Origin: an uncultured Victivallales bacterium
GTDB lineage: Bacteria > Verrucomicrobiota > Lentisphaeria > Victivallales > UBA1829
Direction: 5' to 3'
Assembly (NCBI GenBank): GCA_944391115.1
Contig: CALXSJ010000002.1
Location: 248,001 to 312,000, forward strand
Length of the DNA: 64,000 nt
The notes below the pieces were generated by a model. The model saw only the letters and a list, made by a program, of their open reading frames with translations, had not been told where the DNA came from and searched no databases. This document shows positions 18,050-26,963 of this stretch, one piece after another. The stretch's first letter is position 1, and the number at the start of each line of letters is the position of its first letter. Both the position numbers and the translations under genes were made by a program.

Positions 18050-20635
18050 ATGGCTTCTGACACCGGAGAAAAAACAACGACATTCAAATTGAGATATCTG
18101 ATCTGCGGAATTGCGCTGCTGCTTTTCCTGCTTTCCATATTTTCCTACAACCGTGCGGATCTGGCCGTGCTGGACGGCGGATCGGCGGAACCGCTCCGGA
18201 ACTGGGTCGGGCCGCTCGGAGCCAATCTCTCCCGCGTTCTTTTCCATGTTTTCGGGCTGGCGGTTTATCCGATCACCAGTCTTCTTATCATCTGTCTGGC
18301 GCGCGGCTTCATTCCTTATCCTCTGAAGCGGCGCGGCTACATCATGGCGCTCTGCGTGGCGATTCTGGGGATTGTGATTCTTCTGGCGCTGTTCCCGCAG
18401 GAATTCATTCTCCATACGGAGCGGCTCGGAATCGGGCACAGCGGGAAACCGGAGTTCGCCCTGTCAGGCGGTGCGCTCGGCGCCCTGATCGCTGCGCCGG
18501 AAACGGAGAATATTTCCGCCGGGATTCTCCGGCGCTTCATCGGAACGATCGGCACCATGGTGACCGCGCTCTGCCTGATTTTTTCAGGTCTTGTCTGGAT
18601 TTTCCTCCAGGATTGGAAGGATATGATTTTCGATGCGATCCGGGGAGGGGGCTCCGCGCCGGGCAGGAAGGGACGCAGGCTTCCGGATACGGAACGGGAG
18701 CCGATGTTCGAGGAAGAGGATGATTCCGCTTCTTCTGAGAAAGGGAAAAAGCCGAAATACCGTCCCGAATTCGAGGAGGACGCTCCGGCGGAACCGCCGG
18801 AAGGAGAGGAATCCCCGGAACCGGAAAAAAACGGGCGGCGCACTCTGTTCGGCCTGCTGAAAAATCGTCCGGCTGATCCGGAAGAGAAGGTGGATGCGCT
18901 TCCGGACGAAGAGGAGGAAAATCGGAAGGAACCGCCGCCTGCGGCGCGTCCGCGTTCCCATGCGGACAGCCTTGACGCGACGGACCGCGCCGCCGCGTCC
19001 GAACGCGACGACGCATTTGCGGACGAGAGAATGCGTCCTTCCGAAGTGACGCGTTCCAAGCTTCAGAAGCAGCATCAGGCGCCTTCCGTGCAGACCGCCA
19101 ATCCTGCGAATTACAATCTTCCGCCGGTACCCCTTCTCGACAAACCCCGGGACGTCCGGAGCGAGGACGACGAACATCTGAAGCAGGCCTGCGCGATCCT
19201 GCAGGCCACGCTGGACAGTTTTGAAATCAACGGCCGGGTCGCCGACACGGTCGTTGGCCCGCGCATCACCCGTTTCGACATTCAGCTGGAACCCGGCGTG
19301 AAGGTGGAGAAAGTCACCAACATCCAGAATAACATCGCCATGGAGATGAGCGCCGAAAGCATCCGCATTCTCGCGCCGATCCCCGGCAGGAACGCCGTCG
19401 GCATCGAACTGCCGAACAAGGTTTCCAACATGGTGTTCATCCGCGAACTGTTTGAATCCGAGGCATGGCGCAGTTCCAAGGCGGACATTCCGATCATCCT
19501 CGGCAAGGACGTCTCCGGCAAGGTGATTATCGCCGACCTGGCGAAGGCGCCGCATCTTCTGATCGCCGGATCGACCGGCAGCGGAAAGAGCGTCTGCATG
19601 AACACCCTCATCATGAGTCTTCTGTTCAAGTTCTCTCCCTTCAATCTGAAGCTGATTCTCGTCGATCCGAAGTTTGTCGAGCTGGAAATGTACCGGCCGC
19701 TGCCGCATCTGATCACACCGGTTGTGAACGACCCGAAAAAAGTGCCGTTCGCCCTGCGCTGGGGCGTCAACGAGATGGAGCACCGCTATCAGATGCTGGC
19801 GAAGGTCAAGGCGAAAAATCTCAATGCGTTCAATTCGCGGCCGCCCGATCCGGAACCGGTCTACGACGAGAACGGCGATCTGATTCCGCCGAAGCTTCCG
19901 CTGCTGGTGATTATTGTCGACGAACTGGCGGATATCATGATGACCGAGGCCAAGAGCGACGTGGAGACTTCGATCTGCCGGATTGCGCAGAAGGGGCGCG
20001 CCGCAGGCATCCACCTTGTCATTGCCACGCAGACGCCTCGAAAGGATATCATTACCGGAACAATCAAGGCGAACCTGCCGACGAAGATCGCATTCAAAGT
20101 GTCGACAGTAATGGACAGCCGCGTCATTCTCGACGCGATGGGTGCGGAAAAGCTCCTCGGGAAAGGCGATATGCTCTTCAAGGGGCCGAGCGGGGAAACC
20201 GAGCGCATCCAGGGATCTATGGTCTCCGATCCCGAAATCCAGAAGGTTGTCGACTTCGTCTCCAGCCAGGTGGAACAGCACTTCGACACCAAGGTCGTGC
20301 TGGAAAAACCGGAGGACGAGGAGGAGCCCGATGACGGGAAGAATTCCTTCCCGGACGAGGAGTTCGACGATGACGGCACGGCGGATTATGTCCGGACGGT
20401 CATTGCCAAATATCTGCAGCCCGGCGATGACGAGAACGTGAAGAAGGCGCTCGACATCATTATCCGCGAGGGCAAGGCGAGCACCTCCTATCTTCAGCGG
20501 CGCATGGGAATCGGTTACAACAAGGCGGCTGAAATCATCGACCGTCTGGAACAGCGCGGCATTGTCTCGGCGCCGCTTCCCGGCGGACAGAAACGCGACA
20601 TACTGGTTTTTGACGAATTGGGAAAACCGGATTGA
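18050..20635 (+). CDS. ftsK: DNA translocase FtsK/SpoIIIE
   Basis: An 861-residue septal DNA pump that moves chromosome termini into daughter cells. The N-terminus has about four transmembrane helices (residues 12-185). An acidic, Pro/Glu-rich linker (about 205-350) connects to the motor. Walker A, GSTGSGKS, is at 507-514 and Walker B is in LLVIIVDELADIMM. The C-terminal gamma winged helix (YLQRRMGIGYNKAAEIIDRL and EQRGIVSAPL) recognises oriented DNA motifs. ATG 18050 was chosen over the upstream TTG (18035) because GAGG lies nine bases before it. The stop codon overlaps the -35 element of the next gene. Confidence 0.95.
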   Translation: MASDTGEKTTTFKLRYLICGIALLLFLLSIFSYNRADLAVLDGGSAEPLRNWVGPLGANLSRVLFHVFGLAVYPITSLLIICLARGFIPYPLKRRGYIMALCVAILGIVILLALFPQEFILHTERLGIGHSGKPEFALSGGALGALIAAPETENISAGILRRFIGTIGTMVTALCLIFSGLVWIFLQDWKDMIFDAIRGGGSAPGRKGRRLPDTEREPMFEEEDDSASSEKGKKPKYRPEFEEDAPAEPPEGEESPEPEKNGRRTLFGLLKNRPADPEEKVDALPDEEEENRKEPPPAARPRSHADSLDATDRAAASERDDAFADERMRPSEVTRSKLQKQHQAPSVQTANPANYNLPPVPLLDKPRDVRSEDDEHLKQACAILQATLDSFEINGRVADTVVGPRITRFDIQLEPGVKVEKVTNIQNNIAMEMSAESIRILAPIPGRNAVGIELPNKVSNMVFIRELFESEAWRSSKADIPIILGKDVSGKVIIADLAKAPHLLIAGSTGSGKSVCMNTLIMSLLFKFSPFNLKLILVDPKFVELEMYRPLPHLITPVVNDPKKVPFALRWGVNEMEHRYQMLAKVKAKNLNAFNSRPPDPEPVYDENGDLIPPKLPLLVIIVDELADIMMTEAKSDVETSICRIAQKGRAAGIHLVIATQTPRKDIITGTIKANLPTKIAFKVSTVMDSRVILDAMGAEKLLGKGDMLFKGPSGETERIQGSMVSDPEIQKVVDFVSSQVEQHFDTKVVLEKPEDEEEPDDGKNSFPDEEFDDDGTADYVRTVIAKYLQPGDDENVKKALDIIIREGKASTSYLQRRMGIGYNKAAEIIDRLEQRGIVSAPLPGGQKRDILVFDELGKPD

Positions 20636-20659
20636 TTTCCCGGCAAACCGTGTTATAAT
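20632..20659 (+). promoter_or_regulatory. Promoter of the RodZ-like gene, overlapping the ftsK stop
   Basis: TTGATT (20632-20637), a 16-base spacer and a consensus TATAAT (20654-20659). The ftsK stop codon TGA (20633-20635) lies inside the -35 element. Transcription would start near 20666, which rules out the GTG at 20665 as the start of the next gene. Confidence 0.6.
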
Positions 20660-20694
20660 TATACGTGAAAACAGAAAACATGCGACGGTGCATC

Positions 20695-21813
20695 ATGGCA
20701 GACGGAAACAACAAACTGAATGCGGAACTCAGAAAAGTCGAAGACGATCTTTTTGCCGCGGAGGATTTCTCCGGAAAGACTCCCGTTCCGCTCGACGACG
20801 TTCTGAAACCGCTTCCCGTCCCGGACGAGGACTTGAATCCCGTTGCGGCGGGATTTGTGCCTGTCAAGGAGGATTTTTCCCGTGCGGTTCCTGATGAACC
20901 GCATTCCGCCCCCGCGATCAGAACTTTTTCCGAGAGCCGTCCTCTGCCGAAGCGCGATGTATTCAGCGAACCAGTGAAACCCGCGGAACCGCTTCCTGCC
21001 GATTCCGCCTCTGCGGAAGAGCCGCTTCCTGTGCCGGAAGAGCCTGCGGTTTCCGTCTCCCGTCCTCTTGAGGAGATGCCTGCTCCCGTTCCGGAGCCGC
21101 CCGCCGCGCCGCCTGTTTCTTCCGTTCCGGAGCCGCCCGCCGCGCCGCCAGTTTCTTCCGTTCCGGAGCCGCCCGCCGCGCCGCCTGTTTCTCCTGCTCC
21201 GAAGCGGCAGGAACCAAAACCCGTTTCCCTGCGGCAGAATCCGGTTTCGCACCGGCAGACTGCCGTTCCCGACATGGAGCACGCTTCGCTCGGGACAATT
21301 CTCCGGCAGGCCAGGAATGCCGCCGGACTGACTGCGGAACAGGCGGCGGATGTGACGAAAATCCGCCTGGACTACATCGTCGGAATTGAGAACGATGATT
21401 TCAAACGTCTGCCTCCGGTGGTGTTTATCCGCGCCTATTCCCGGACGCTCGCCGTGCTTTACAAACTGGATCAGGCCGCGCTGGACGCCGTCATGCGCCG
21501 GGTTGACGAGCTGGAGCCTCCGGCGGATGTGCCCAGACAGCTTTTGCAGAAGCTGGAGAAGGATGTTCAGGTCAGTGAAGAGGAGACAAAGAAGCTGAAG
21601 CGGATGATCCTCTATGCCGGCCTGGCTGTTGCGCTGATTGTATCCCTTACCGTCACCTGCATTGTCGCTGCGGCGGTCGGTCGGGCCAGGAACACGGCGG
21701 AAATACCGTCCGCTTCCGGTCAGACTGTTCCTGCCGTTCAGACCGCGGATCTCGAAAAACTGCTGCCGCAGCAGGTGCCGGAGGTCAGAGTTCTGGAGAT
21801 TCCCGGAAAATGA
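20695..21813 (+). CDS. RodZ-like membrane protein with cytoplasmic HTH domain
   Basis: A protein of 372 residues from ATG 20695, or 377 from ATG 20680; neither start has a strong ribosome-binding site. It has a long acidic, Pro-rich N-terminus, then a helix-turn-helix of the Cro/RodZ type (about 200-262: LGTILRQARNAAGLTAEQAA and VVFIRAYSRTLAVLYKLD), one transmembrane helix (about 304-329) and a short outer tail. RodZ links MreB to the cell wall machinery and helps set rod shape. Canonical RodZ starts with the HTH, so the extra N-terminal 200 residues, with three tandem 12-residue repeats, are unusual. The position next to ftsK suits a cell-shape or division role. Confidence 0.7.
   Translation: MADGNNKLNAELRKVEDDLFAAEDFSGKTPVPLDDVLKPLPVPDEDLNPVAAGFVPVKEDFSRAVPDEPHSAPAIRTFSESRPLPKRDVFSEPVKPAEPLPADSASAEEPLPVPEEPAVSVSRPLEEMPAPVPEPPAAPPVSSVPEPPAAPPVSSVPEPPAAPPVSPAPKRQEPKPVSLRQNPVSHRQTAVPDMEHASLGTILRQARNAAGLTAEQAADVTKIRLDYIVGIENDDFKRLPPVVFIRAYSRTLAVLYKLDQAALDAVMRRVDELEPPADVPRQLLQKLEKDVQVSEEETKKLKRMILYAGLAVALIVSLTVTCIVAAAVGRARNTAEIPSASGQTVPAVQTADLEKLLPQQVPEVRVLEIPGK
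21088..21195 (+). repeat. Three tandem 36-bp repeats inside the RodZ-like gene
   Basis: Copies at 21088-21123, 21124-21159 and 21160-21195 encode VPEPPAAPPVSS with almost no base changes (the third ends SP). They lengthen a Pro-rich disordered linker in steps of 12 residues and could vary in number between strains. Confidence 0.9.
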
Positions 21814-21912
21814 CTCTGCTGCCGCGGGGGAGGAGGAAATTCCGTTTCCGGCGGCTGCGCTTCTGAGGATCCTTTCCGCAAGGGGAAAAGATTCTGAAAA
21901 CAGGAAGGAAAA

Positions 21913-22659
21913 ATGGAAAAAACATCGGATGACTGTGCTCCGGGAGAGAAGGCTGCCGTGCTGCCGGAGTCTTCCCGGACTGTGCGATCCTGCGTTCCCG
22001 TCCCGAAGATTGAGGAGGACTGCTATGACTGGTGGGCCCGGCACGAGGAAAAATGCCGCACGGCCTGTTCCTTTCGCGCGGAGGTTGTGTTTCTGGGGGA
22101 TTCCCTGACTCATTTCTGGTCCGGCGAGTCCGGCCCTGATTACGGGGAGGGTCTCTGGAAGGAGCTGTACGGGGGATTGCCGGTTTTGAATCTGGGGTTC
22201 GGCTTCGACCGGACGCAGAACGTGCTCTGGCGCGTGGCGCACGGGGAACTCGCAGACCAGTCACCGTCGCTTTTCGTCGTCAATATCGGGACGAACCAGT
22301 TTTCCATTACTCCTTCTTACAGCGGCGATACGCCGGAAGAGGCCGCGCACGGGATTGTATGCGTGGCGGAGGAGCTTCACCGGAGAGCGCCGGATGCGCT
22401 TGTCCTGCTGATGGCGCTGTTTCCGCGCGGGAACAAGGTGCGAGAGATCCGGGAAACCAACCGGATTGTGCGTGCCGCGCTTCCGGCGATGCCGTTTGCG
22501 GAATGGGTGGATCTCGGCGGGATTTTCGGAGATGAGAACGGATGTCCGCGGGAGTGGTTCTATCAGGCGGACTTGTGCCATCTCAAGCGTGCGGGGTATC
22601 AGGTCTGGGGGAACGCTATTGCGCCCTGGGTTGCGCGGAGCGTTTCGAAGAAGAATTGA
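21913..22659 (+). CDS. SGNH/GDSL-family hydrolase (PAF-acetylhydrolase-like)
   Basis: A 248-residue esterase-like protein. The nucleophile Ser64 lies in VVFLGDSLTHFW (block I), Asn is in VVNIGTNQF (block III) and the Asp220-x2-His223 pair is in DLCHLKRAGY (block V). The order and spacing fit the SGNH fold, in the subgroup like platelet-activating-factor acetylhydrolase. No signal peptide is seen; residues 1-30 are extra. Likely substrates are acylated sugars, but this is not shown. It follows the RodZ-like gene by 100 bases on the same strand. Confidence 0.82.
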   Translation: MEKTSDDCAPGEKAAVLPESSRTVRSCVPVPKIEEDCYDWWARHEEKCRTACSFRAEVVFLGDSLTHFWSGESGPDYGEGLWKELYGGLPVLNLGFGFDRTQNVLWRVAHGELADQSPSLFVVNIGTNQFSITPSYSGDTPEEAAHGIVCVAEELHRRAPDALVLLMALFPRGNKVREIRETNRIVRAALPAMPFAEWVDLGGIFGDENGCPREWFYQADLCHLKRAGYQVWGNAIAPWVARSVSKKN

Positions 22660-22769
22660 ACCGGACAAGAGCGAGGGGGGGAGAGGCGGTTTTCTCCGCC
22701 GGCATTTGAATCCCCGTTTCTGACGTTTTGTCCGGCTTGTACATGATAGCGGAGAACAGGAGGTTTTCA

Positions 22770-23141
22770 GTGAAATTCAGAATGGTCCATAATAATTTCA
22801 ACGTCCTTGATCTTGAGAAGAGCCTGAAATTCTACCGTGAAGCTTTTGATATGCATGAAGTCCGGCGGATCGAGGCGAAGGACGGAAGTTTCATCATCGT
22901 CTATCTGGAGGAAGGGAACAGTTCACATCAACTGGAACTGACATGGCTCCGGGATCGCAAGGAGCCGTACAATCTCGGGGATAACGAATTCCATCTGGCG
23001 TTCAAGGTCGATGATTATGAAGCCGCCCACGCCCGTCACGAGAAAATGGGCTGCATCTGTTACGAAAATCCTGAAATGGGGATTTACTTTTGCGAAGACC
23101 CGGATTCATACTGGGTCGAGGTCATACCGGAGAAATTTTAG
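22770..23141 (+). CDS. Glyoxalase-fold (VOC superfamily) protein, glyoxalase I-like
   Basis: A 123-residue protein with two beta-alpha-beta3 modules. The four metal ligands expected for glyoxalase I are present: His7 (MVHNNFNVLD), Glu56 (SSHQLELTW), His75 (EFHLAFKV) and Glu117 (YWVEVIPEKF), with spacing very close to the Escherichia coli enzyme. Glyoxalase I converts the methylglyoxal-glutathione hemithioacetal to lactoylglutathione. The GTG at 22770 was taken as start because AGGAGG (22759-22764) is ideally placed. It is the last GC-rich gene before the AT-rich restriction-modification cassette. Confidence 0.85.
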   Translation: MKFRMVHNNFNVLDLEKSLKFYREAFDMHEVRRIEAKDGSFIIVYLEEGNSSHQLELTWLRDRKEPYNLGDNEFHLAFKVDDYEAAHARHEKMGCICYENPEMGIYFCEDPDSYWVEVIPEKF

Positions 23142-23276
23142 AAGCTTTTAGGGAATTGTTCTTTAATGACAGTACATTCATTTGTGTCTGAGGGTCATTT
23201 TGAAGAAAAGTTATTTTTTCGATGATTTATTATCTGATTATTCATACTCCATAAGATAATTTGTTTTTTTTGATTT

Positions 23277-24014
23277 ATGGATTATTTTACTTTGAATAAA
23301 AACTTGATGTTTGGAAATGAAATTATGACACCACAGCAATCAACAAATTCAACTTTATACAATTGGCTGCCTCCTGATATTTTAAAGGCATATTCTGTTT
23401 ACAACTACAATCATGCTGCTGAAATTTTATCTCAGTCGTTTCCTGAGGAACTAAACGAAATCTTAGAAACCTTGAGAACTCTAACTATTTCAATTGGAGA
23501 GATTAAACAAGCAGGCGGAAATGAATCTCCTATCCCTCCTAAATTTTCTACGGCTTTAGAGCCTAAAGGGTGGCGTGAAATCCGTATTTCAGGCGATTTA
23601 CTTATTAAATTTTTTCCTCGTCGAGGAACAAAGAAAGGCTTTTTTTCCAATAAGCCATCTGATGAAAAAGTTATTGAAAATTATATCGATGGTCACAATA
23701 TTGATTTTGTGAAGGGGCGAGTCGCTATTGATATTGAATGGAACAGCAAAGATCAAACTTTTGATAGAGATCTCTTTGCAATGCGTACGTATTACGAATG
23801 CGATATTATCAGTGTGGGTATTATCATTACACGTGATGTATCCTTAAATGCTATTTTCAGAAAATATGGATTATTATCAAAATATGGCGCCAGTACCACT
23901 TGGATGGGGAAATTGTTACCTCGATTAAATTCCCGCAGACATGGAGGTTGCCCTATTTTAGCAATTGGAATAAAACCAGCTATTGTATCAGGAGATGAGA
24001 GAAATGAAAAGTGA
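23277..24014 (+). CDS. Type II restriction endonuclease, BglII/BstYI-like
   Basis: A 245-residue protein resembling the BglII/BstYI endonuclease family. The core HNIDFVKGRVAIDIEWNSKD has an acidic residue (Asp143), then Asp152-x-Glu154-x-Asn156 and Lys158. This fits the atypical PD-(D/E)xK site of that family, where a Gln or Asn stands near the catalytic Glu. Further support is DRDLFAMRTYYECDIISVGI. Homodimeric members cut within GATC-centred sites such as AGATCT or RGATCY; the exact site here is an inference. The start is uncertain (23277, or ATG 23307 or 23325, none with a good ribosome-binding site). The gene is AT-rich, unlike its neighbours, and overlaps its methyltransferase by 11 bases. 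Confidence 0.78.
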   Translation: MDYFTLNKNLMFGNEIMTPQQSTNSTLYNWLPPDILKAYSVYNYNHAAEILSQSFPEELNEILETLRTLTISIGEIKQAGGNESPIPPKFSTALEPKGWREIRISGDLLIKFFPRRGTKKGFFSNKPSDEKVIENYIDGHNIDFVKGRVAIDIEWNSKDQTFDRDLFAMRTYYECDIISVGIIITRDVSLNAIFRKYGLLSKYGASTTWMGKLLPRLNSRRHGGCPILAIGIKPAIVSGDERNEK

Positions 24015-24681
24015 AATTCCTCTTGAACAGACGATTGATAGCTTTTTGACATTCTGTAATCATCAAAAATTTAAGACAATTTTAGCAGACCCTCCGTGGC
24101 AGTTTAAAAATCGTACGGGCAAAGTTGCTCCAGAACATAAAAGGCTTAATCGTTATCCGACAATGACTCTGGAAGATATTATGAAACTTCCAGTTAGCCA
24201 TGTAACGGAGTCTTGTTGTCATTTATATTTATGGGTTCCCAATGCTCTTTTGCCTGATGGTTTAGCCGTAATGCAGGCTTGGGGATTTGAATATAAAACA
24301 AACCTTATCTGGGAAAAAATTCGCCATGATGGTTTTCCTGATGGGCGAGGAGTTGGTTTTTATTTCAGAAATGTAACGGAGATTCTTCTCTTCGGCATAA
24401 AAGGGAAAGGTTATAGAACTCTTGCCCCGGCTCGTAGCCAAGTTAATTTGATTAGACGTATGAAGCAAGAACATTCCAGAAAACCGGATGTTTTTTATTC
24501 ATTGATCGAAACTTGTAGTGAAGGACCGTATTTGGAGATGTTTGCTCGAGGTATTCGGAAAAACTGGTTCCTATGGGGGAATCAAGCTAATGACAATTAT
24601 GTTCCAGATTGGACTACTTATAAGAATAATTCTTCAGTATTGTCTGCGATCAATGACGATTTATTCTGTATGCAGGAATGA
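24004..24681 (+). CDS. MT-A70-family adenine-N6 DNA methyltransferase
   Basis: A 225-residue methyltransferase that should protect host DNA by methylating adenine in the site cut by the adjacent nuclease. The catalytic motif Asp29-Pro-Pro-Trp32 (TILADPPWQF) is present. The MT-A70 features LYLWVPNALLPDGLAVMQAW and the substrate loop with RKPDVFYSLIE also appear, followed by ELFARG-like YLEMFARG. ATG 24004 was chosen over 23995 because AGGAG (23990-23994) fits it. The 11-base overlap with the nuclease gene suggests translational coupling. Both genes share low G+C content, which points to joint acquisition. No control protein is seen. Confidence 0.88.
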   Translation: MKSEIPLEQTIDSFLTFCNHQKFKTILADPPWQFKNRTGKVAPEHKRLNRYPTMTLEDIMKLPVSHVTESCCHLYLWVPNALLPDGLAVMQAWGFEYKTNLIWEKIRHDGFPDGRGVGFYFRNVTEILLFGIKGKGYRTLAPARSQVNLIRRMKQEHSRKPDVFYSLIETCSEGPYLEMFARGIRKNWFLWGNQANDNYVPDWTTYKNNSSVLSAINDDLFCMQE

Positions 24682-24893
24682 AGGAATACAAATCTTTATG
24701 AAGAGGTTACCGACAACTGTCGGCTGGAAAGAGTCTCGGAAAAGCATTGGACATTTTTCATCGCAGCTTGTTTTTTCAATCCTTATCCGCATGCAGAGCT
24801 GGGCCATGTAATTCCTCCGCATTCGGACATGTCTGACGGCAAAAGCCGTTCCCTCAGTCCTGAAAGATTCTGCAATATCTTTTGTTTGAGAAC
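24682..24893. other. Gene-free junction after the restriction-modification cassette
   Basis: No gene is seen. Base composition returns from AT-rich to the host level across this stretch. A small inverted repeat CCGACA/TGTCGG (24710-24715, 24718-24723) follows the methyltransferase, without a T tract. No flanking direct repeats, tRNA or integrase were found that would mark an insertion site. Confidence 0.5.
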
Positions 24894-24922
24894 TTGAAGA
24901 AATGCCGTCGAAAGTGTATCTT
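24894..24922 (+). promoter_or_regulatory. Putative promoter of the DUF1015-kds-lpt operon
   Basis: TTGAAG (24894-24899), 17-base spacer, TATCTT (24917-24922). The ribosome-binding site AGGAGAA (24947-24953) and ATG 24963 follow. Confidence 0.5.
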
Positions 24923-24962
24923 TCCCCCTGATGATGTTTTTAATTCAGGAGAACAGACCGCC

Positions 24963-26195
24963 ATGGCAAAATTTTTACCGTTTCATGCGCTGATGCCGCC
25001 GCCGGAAAAGGTCGCGGCCGTCGCCGCCGTCCCCTATGATGTGGTGAATACCGAGGAGGCCGCCGCTCTTGCAGACGGCAACCCGTTGAGTTTTCTGCGT
25101 GTTTCACGCCCCGAAATCGAACTCGCCCCCGGAACCGATCTCTATTCCGACGAAGTCTATGCGCGGGCGGCGGCGAATTTCAAACGTCTCCGCCGGGAAG
25201 CGCCGCTTGCCGAAGATCCCGAGGCGAATCTTTATGTGTATTCCCTGAAAATGGGTGAGCACACCCAGGTCGGCATCGCCGGAGCCGCTTCCGCCGCGGA
25301 GTATGATGCGGGAGTGATCAAAAAGCACGAAAAGACCCGCAGGGACAAGGAGGATGACCGCGCACGCCATGTCATGGAGCTGCGCAATCATTCCGGGCCG
25401 GTCTTCCTGACCTACCGCGACTCCGCTTCCATTGACGCGATGGTCCATGACATCATGAAGGCCAGACCGTATTTCAGCTTTACGGCGCCGGACGGCATCG
25501 AGCACAAACTCTGGAAGGCCGGAGCGGAAAAAAGCCGGGAACTCTCCCGGATTTTCGAAACGGAGGTGCCCTGCTTCTACATTGCCGACGGACACCATCG
25601 CGCGGCGTCCGCCTCCCGCGCGGCGGCCGCCTGCAGGGCCGCGAATCCCGCGCACCGCGGAGATGAGGATTACAACTATTTCCTTGCCGTCACGTTTCCC
25701 GCGTCCCAGCTGCGCATCCTGCCGTACAATCGCGTCGTTCACGATCTCAATGGTCTTTCCTCCGATGAATTTCTCCGGAAGGTCGGAGAAAAATTCACCA
25801 TTGCCCCGTCGGACAGTCCGTCTCCGGCGGAAAGCGGAGCGTTCTGCATGTATTTCGAAGGCAAATGGCATCTTCTGCGCCCGCGTTTCGACATCTCGAA
25901 TCTGGGAGTGATCGAACGTCTGGACGTGAGCATTCTTCAGGACAATATTCTTGCGCCGCTTCTCGGCATTGACGATCCGCGCACCAGCAGGCGCATCGAC
26001 TTCATCGGCGGAATCCGCGGAACGAAGGAGCTTGAAAAACTGGTGGATTCCGGAAAGGGAGCGGTCGCGTTCTCGATGTATCCGACGACTTTGCCGCAGC
26101 TGATGGCGATTGCCGACGCGGATGCGATCATGCCGCCGAAATCGACCTGGTTCGAGCCGAAGCTGCGCGACGGTCTCGTCACCCATAACTTCTGA
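24963..26195 (+). CDS. DUF1015-family protein
   Basis: A 410-residue cytoplasmic protein of the DUF1015 family, whose function is not established. Family features include the start FLPFHALMPPPEKV, VAAVPYDVVNTEEA, NPLSFLRVSRPEIEL and the histidine-rich FYIADGHHRAASA. The motif HEKTRRDKEDDRARHVMELR, typical of the family, is present. ATG 24963 was chosen because AGGAGAA precedes it by nine bases and the family N-terminus begins there. It heads a close plus-strand run into kdsB, 15 bases away, so it belongs to the Kdo/LPS operon by position. Confidence 0.88.
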   Translation: MAKFLPFHALMPPPEKVAAVAAVPYDVVNTEEAAALADGNPLSFLRVSRPEIELAPGTDLYSDEVYARAAANFKRLRREAPLAEDPEANLYVYSLKMGEHTQVGIAGAASAAEYDAGVIKKHEKTRRDKEDDRARHVMELRNHSGPVFLTYRDSASIDAMVHDIMKARPYFSFTAPDGIEHKLWKAGAEKSRELSRIFETEVPCFYIADGHHRAASASRAAAACRAANPAHRGDEDYNYFLAVTFPASQLRILPYNRVVHDLNGLSSDEFLRKVGEKFTIAPSDSPSPAESGAFCMYFEGKWHLLRPRFDISNLGVIERLDVSILQDNILAPLLGIDDPRTSRRIDFIGGIRGTKELEKLVDSGKGAVAFSMYPTTLPQLMAIADADAIMPPKSTWFEPKLRDGLVTHNF

Positions 26196-26210
26196 TCCGG
26201 AGGGTTCCTG

Positions 26211-26963
26211 ATGGCGATGAAAAGCATAGCGGTGATTCCCGCGCGGTATGCAAGCACGCGGTTCCCCGGCAAGGTTCTGGCAGATCTCGGCGGGAAACCG
26301 ATTCTTCAGCATGTATGGGAGCGCACGAAACGCTCAAAAGCGGATTCCGTGCTGATTGCCGTTGACGATCCGAAGGTGTTTGACGCGGCGCGCGCGTTCG
26401 GCGCCGACGTCGTGATGACCTCTCCGGATCATCCCTCCGGTTCCGACCGGATCTGGGAGGCGGTGCGGGGACGCGATGCCGGGATTGTCATCAATGTGCA
26501 GGGCGATGAGCCGTTTGTCAAGCCGCAGGTCATTGATTCGCTGATCGGCGCGATGTCCGATCCCGGAGCGCCGGACATGGCGACTGTCGCGGTTCCGTGT
26601 CCCCGCGCGGAGTTCGCGGACAATCCGAACATGGTGAAGGTCGTCATGACCGCGGACGGTTTTGCCCTTTACTTCAGCCGCTCGATGATTCCGTTCCTCC
26701 GGACCGGAGGCGCGGAGATGGAAACATTCCGGCACTGGGGAATTTACGCCTACCGGCGGGAAGCCCTCGCGCGTTTCGTCTCGCTGCCGGAGGGAAATCT
26801 CGAAAAATGCGAGAAACTCGAACAGCTTCGCGCGCTGGAGAACGGCATGCGGATCAAGGTCATCAAAACGGTCTATCAGAGCGTCGGGATCGACACGCCG
26901 GAAGAGCTTGAGAAAGCCGGGCGTTTTCTGGCGGAACTCAAACGCAGGGGAGAGGAACAATGA
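26211..26963 (+). CDS. kdsB: 3-deoxy-manno-octulosonate cytidylyltransferase
   Basis: A 250-residue enzyme that couples Kdo to CMP, activating it for lipid A glycosylation. The nucleotide-binding motif IPARYASTRFPGKVLADLGG is at the N-terminus, followed by the family sequences SPDHPSGSDRIWEAV and VINVQGDEPFV. The C-terminal VYQSVGIDTPEELEKA is also typical. GGAGGG lies five bases before the ATG. Its stop overlaps the start of kdsA in an ATGA junction. Confidence 0.95.
   Translation: MAMKSIAVIPARYASTRFPGKVLADLGGKPILQHVWERTKRSKADSVLIAVDDPKVFDAARAFGADVVMTSPDHPSGSDRIWEAVRGRDAGIVINVQGDEPFVKPQVIDSLIGAMSDPGAPDMATVAVPCPRAEFADNPNMVKVVMTADGFALYFSRSMIPFLRTGGAEMETFRHWGIYAYRREALARFVSLPEGNLEKCEKLEQLRALENGMRIKVIKTVYQSVGIDTPEELEKAGRFLAELKRRGEEQ

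Noticed and set aside
21088-21195. CRISPR-like array
   Set aside because: The three 36-bp units are contiguous without spacers and encode an in-frame Pro-rich repeat of the RodZ-like protein.
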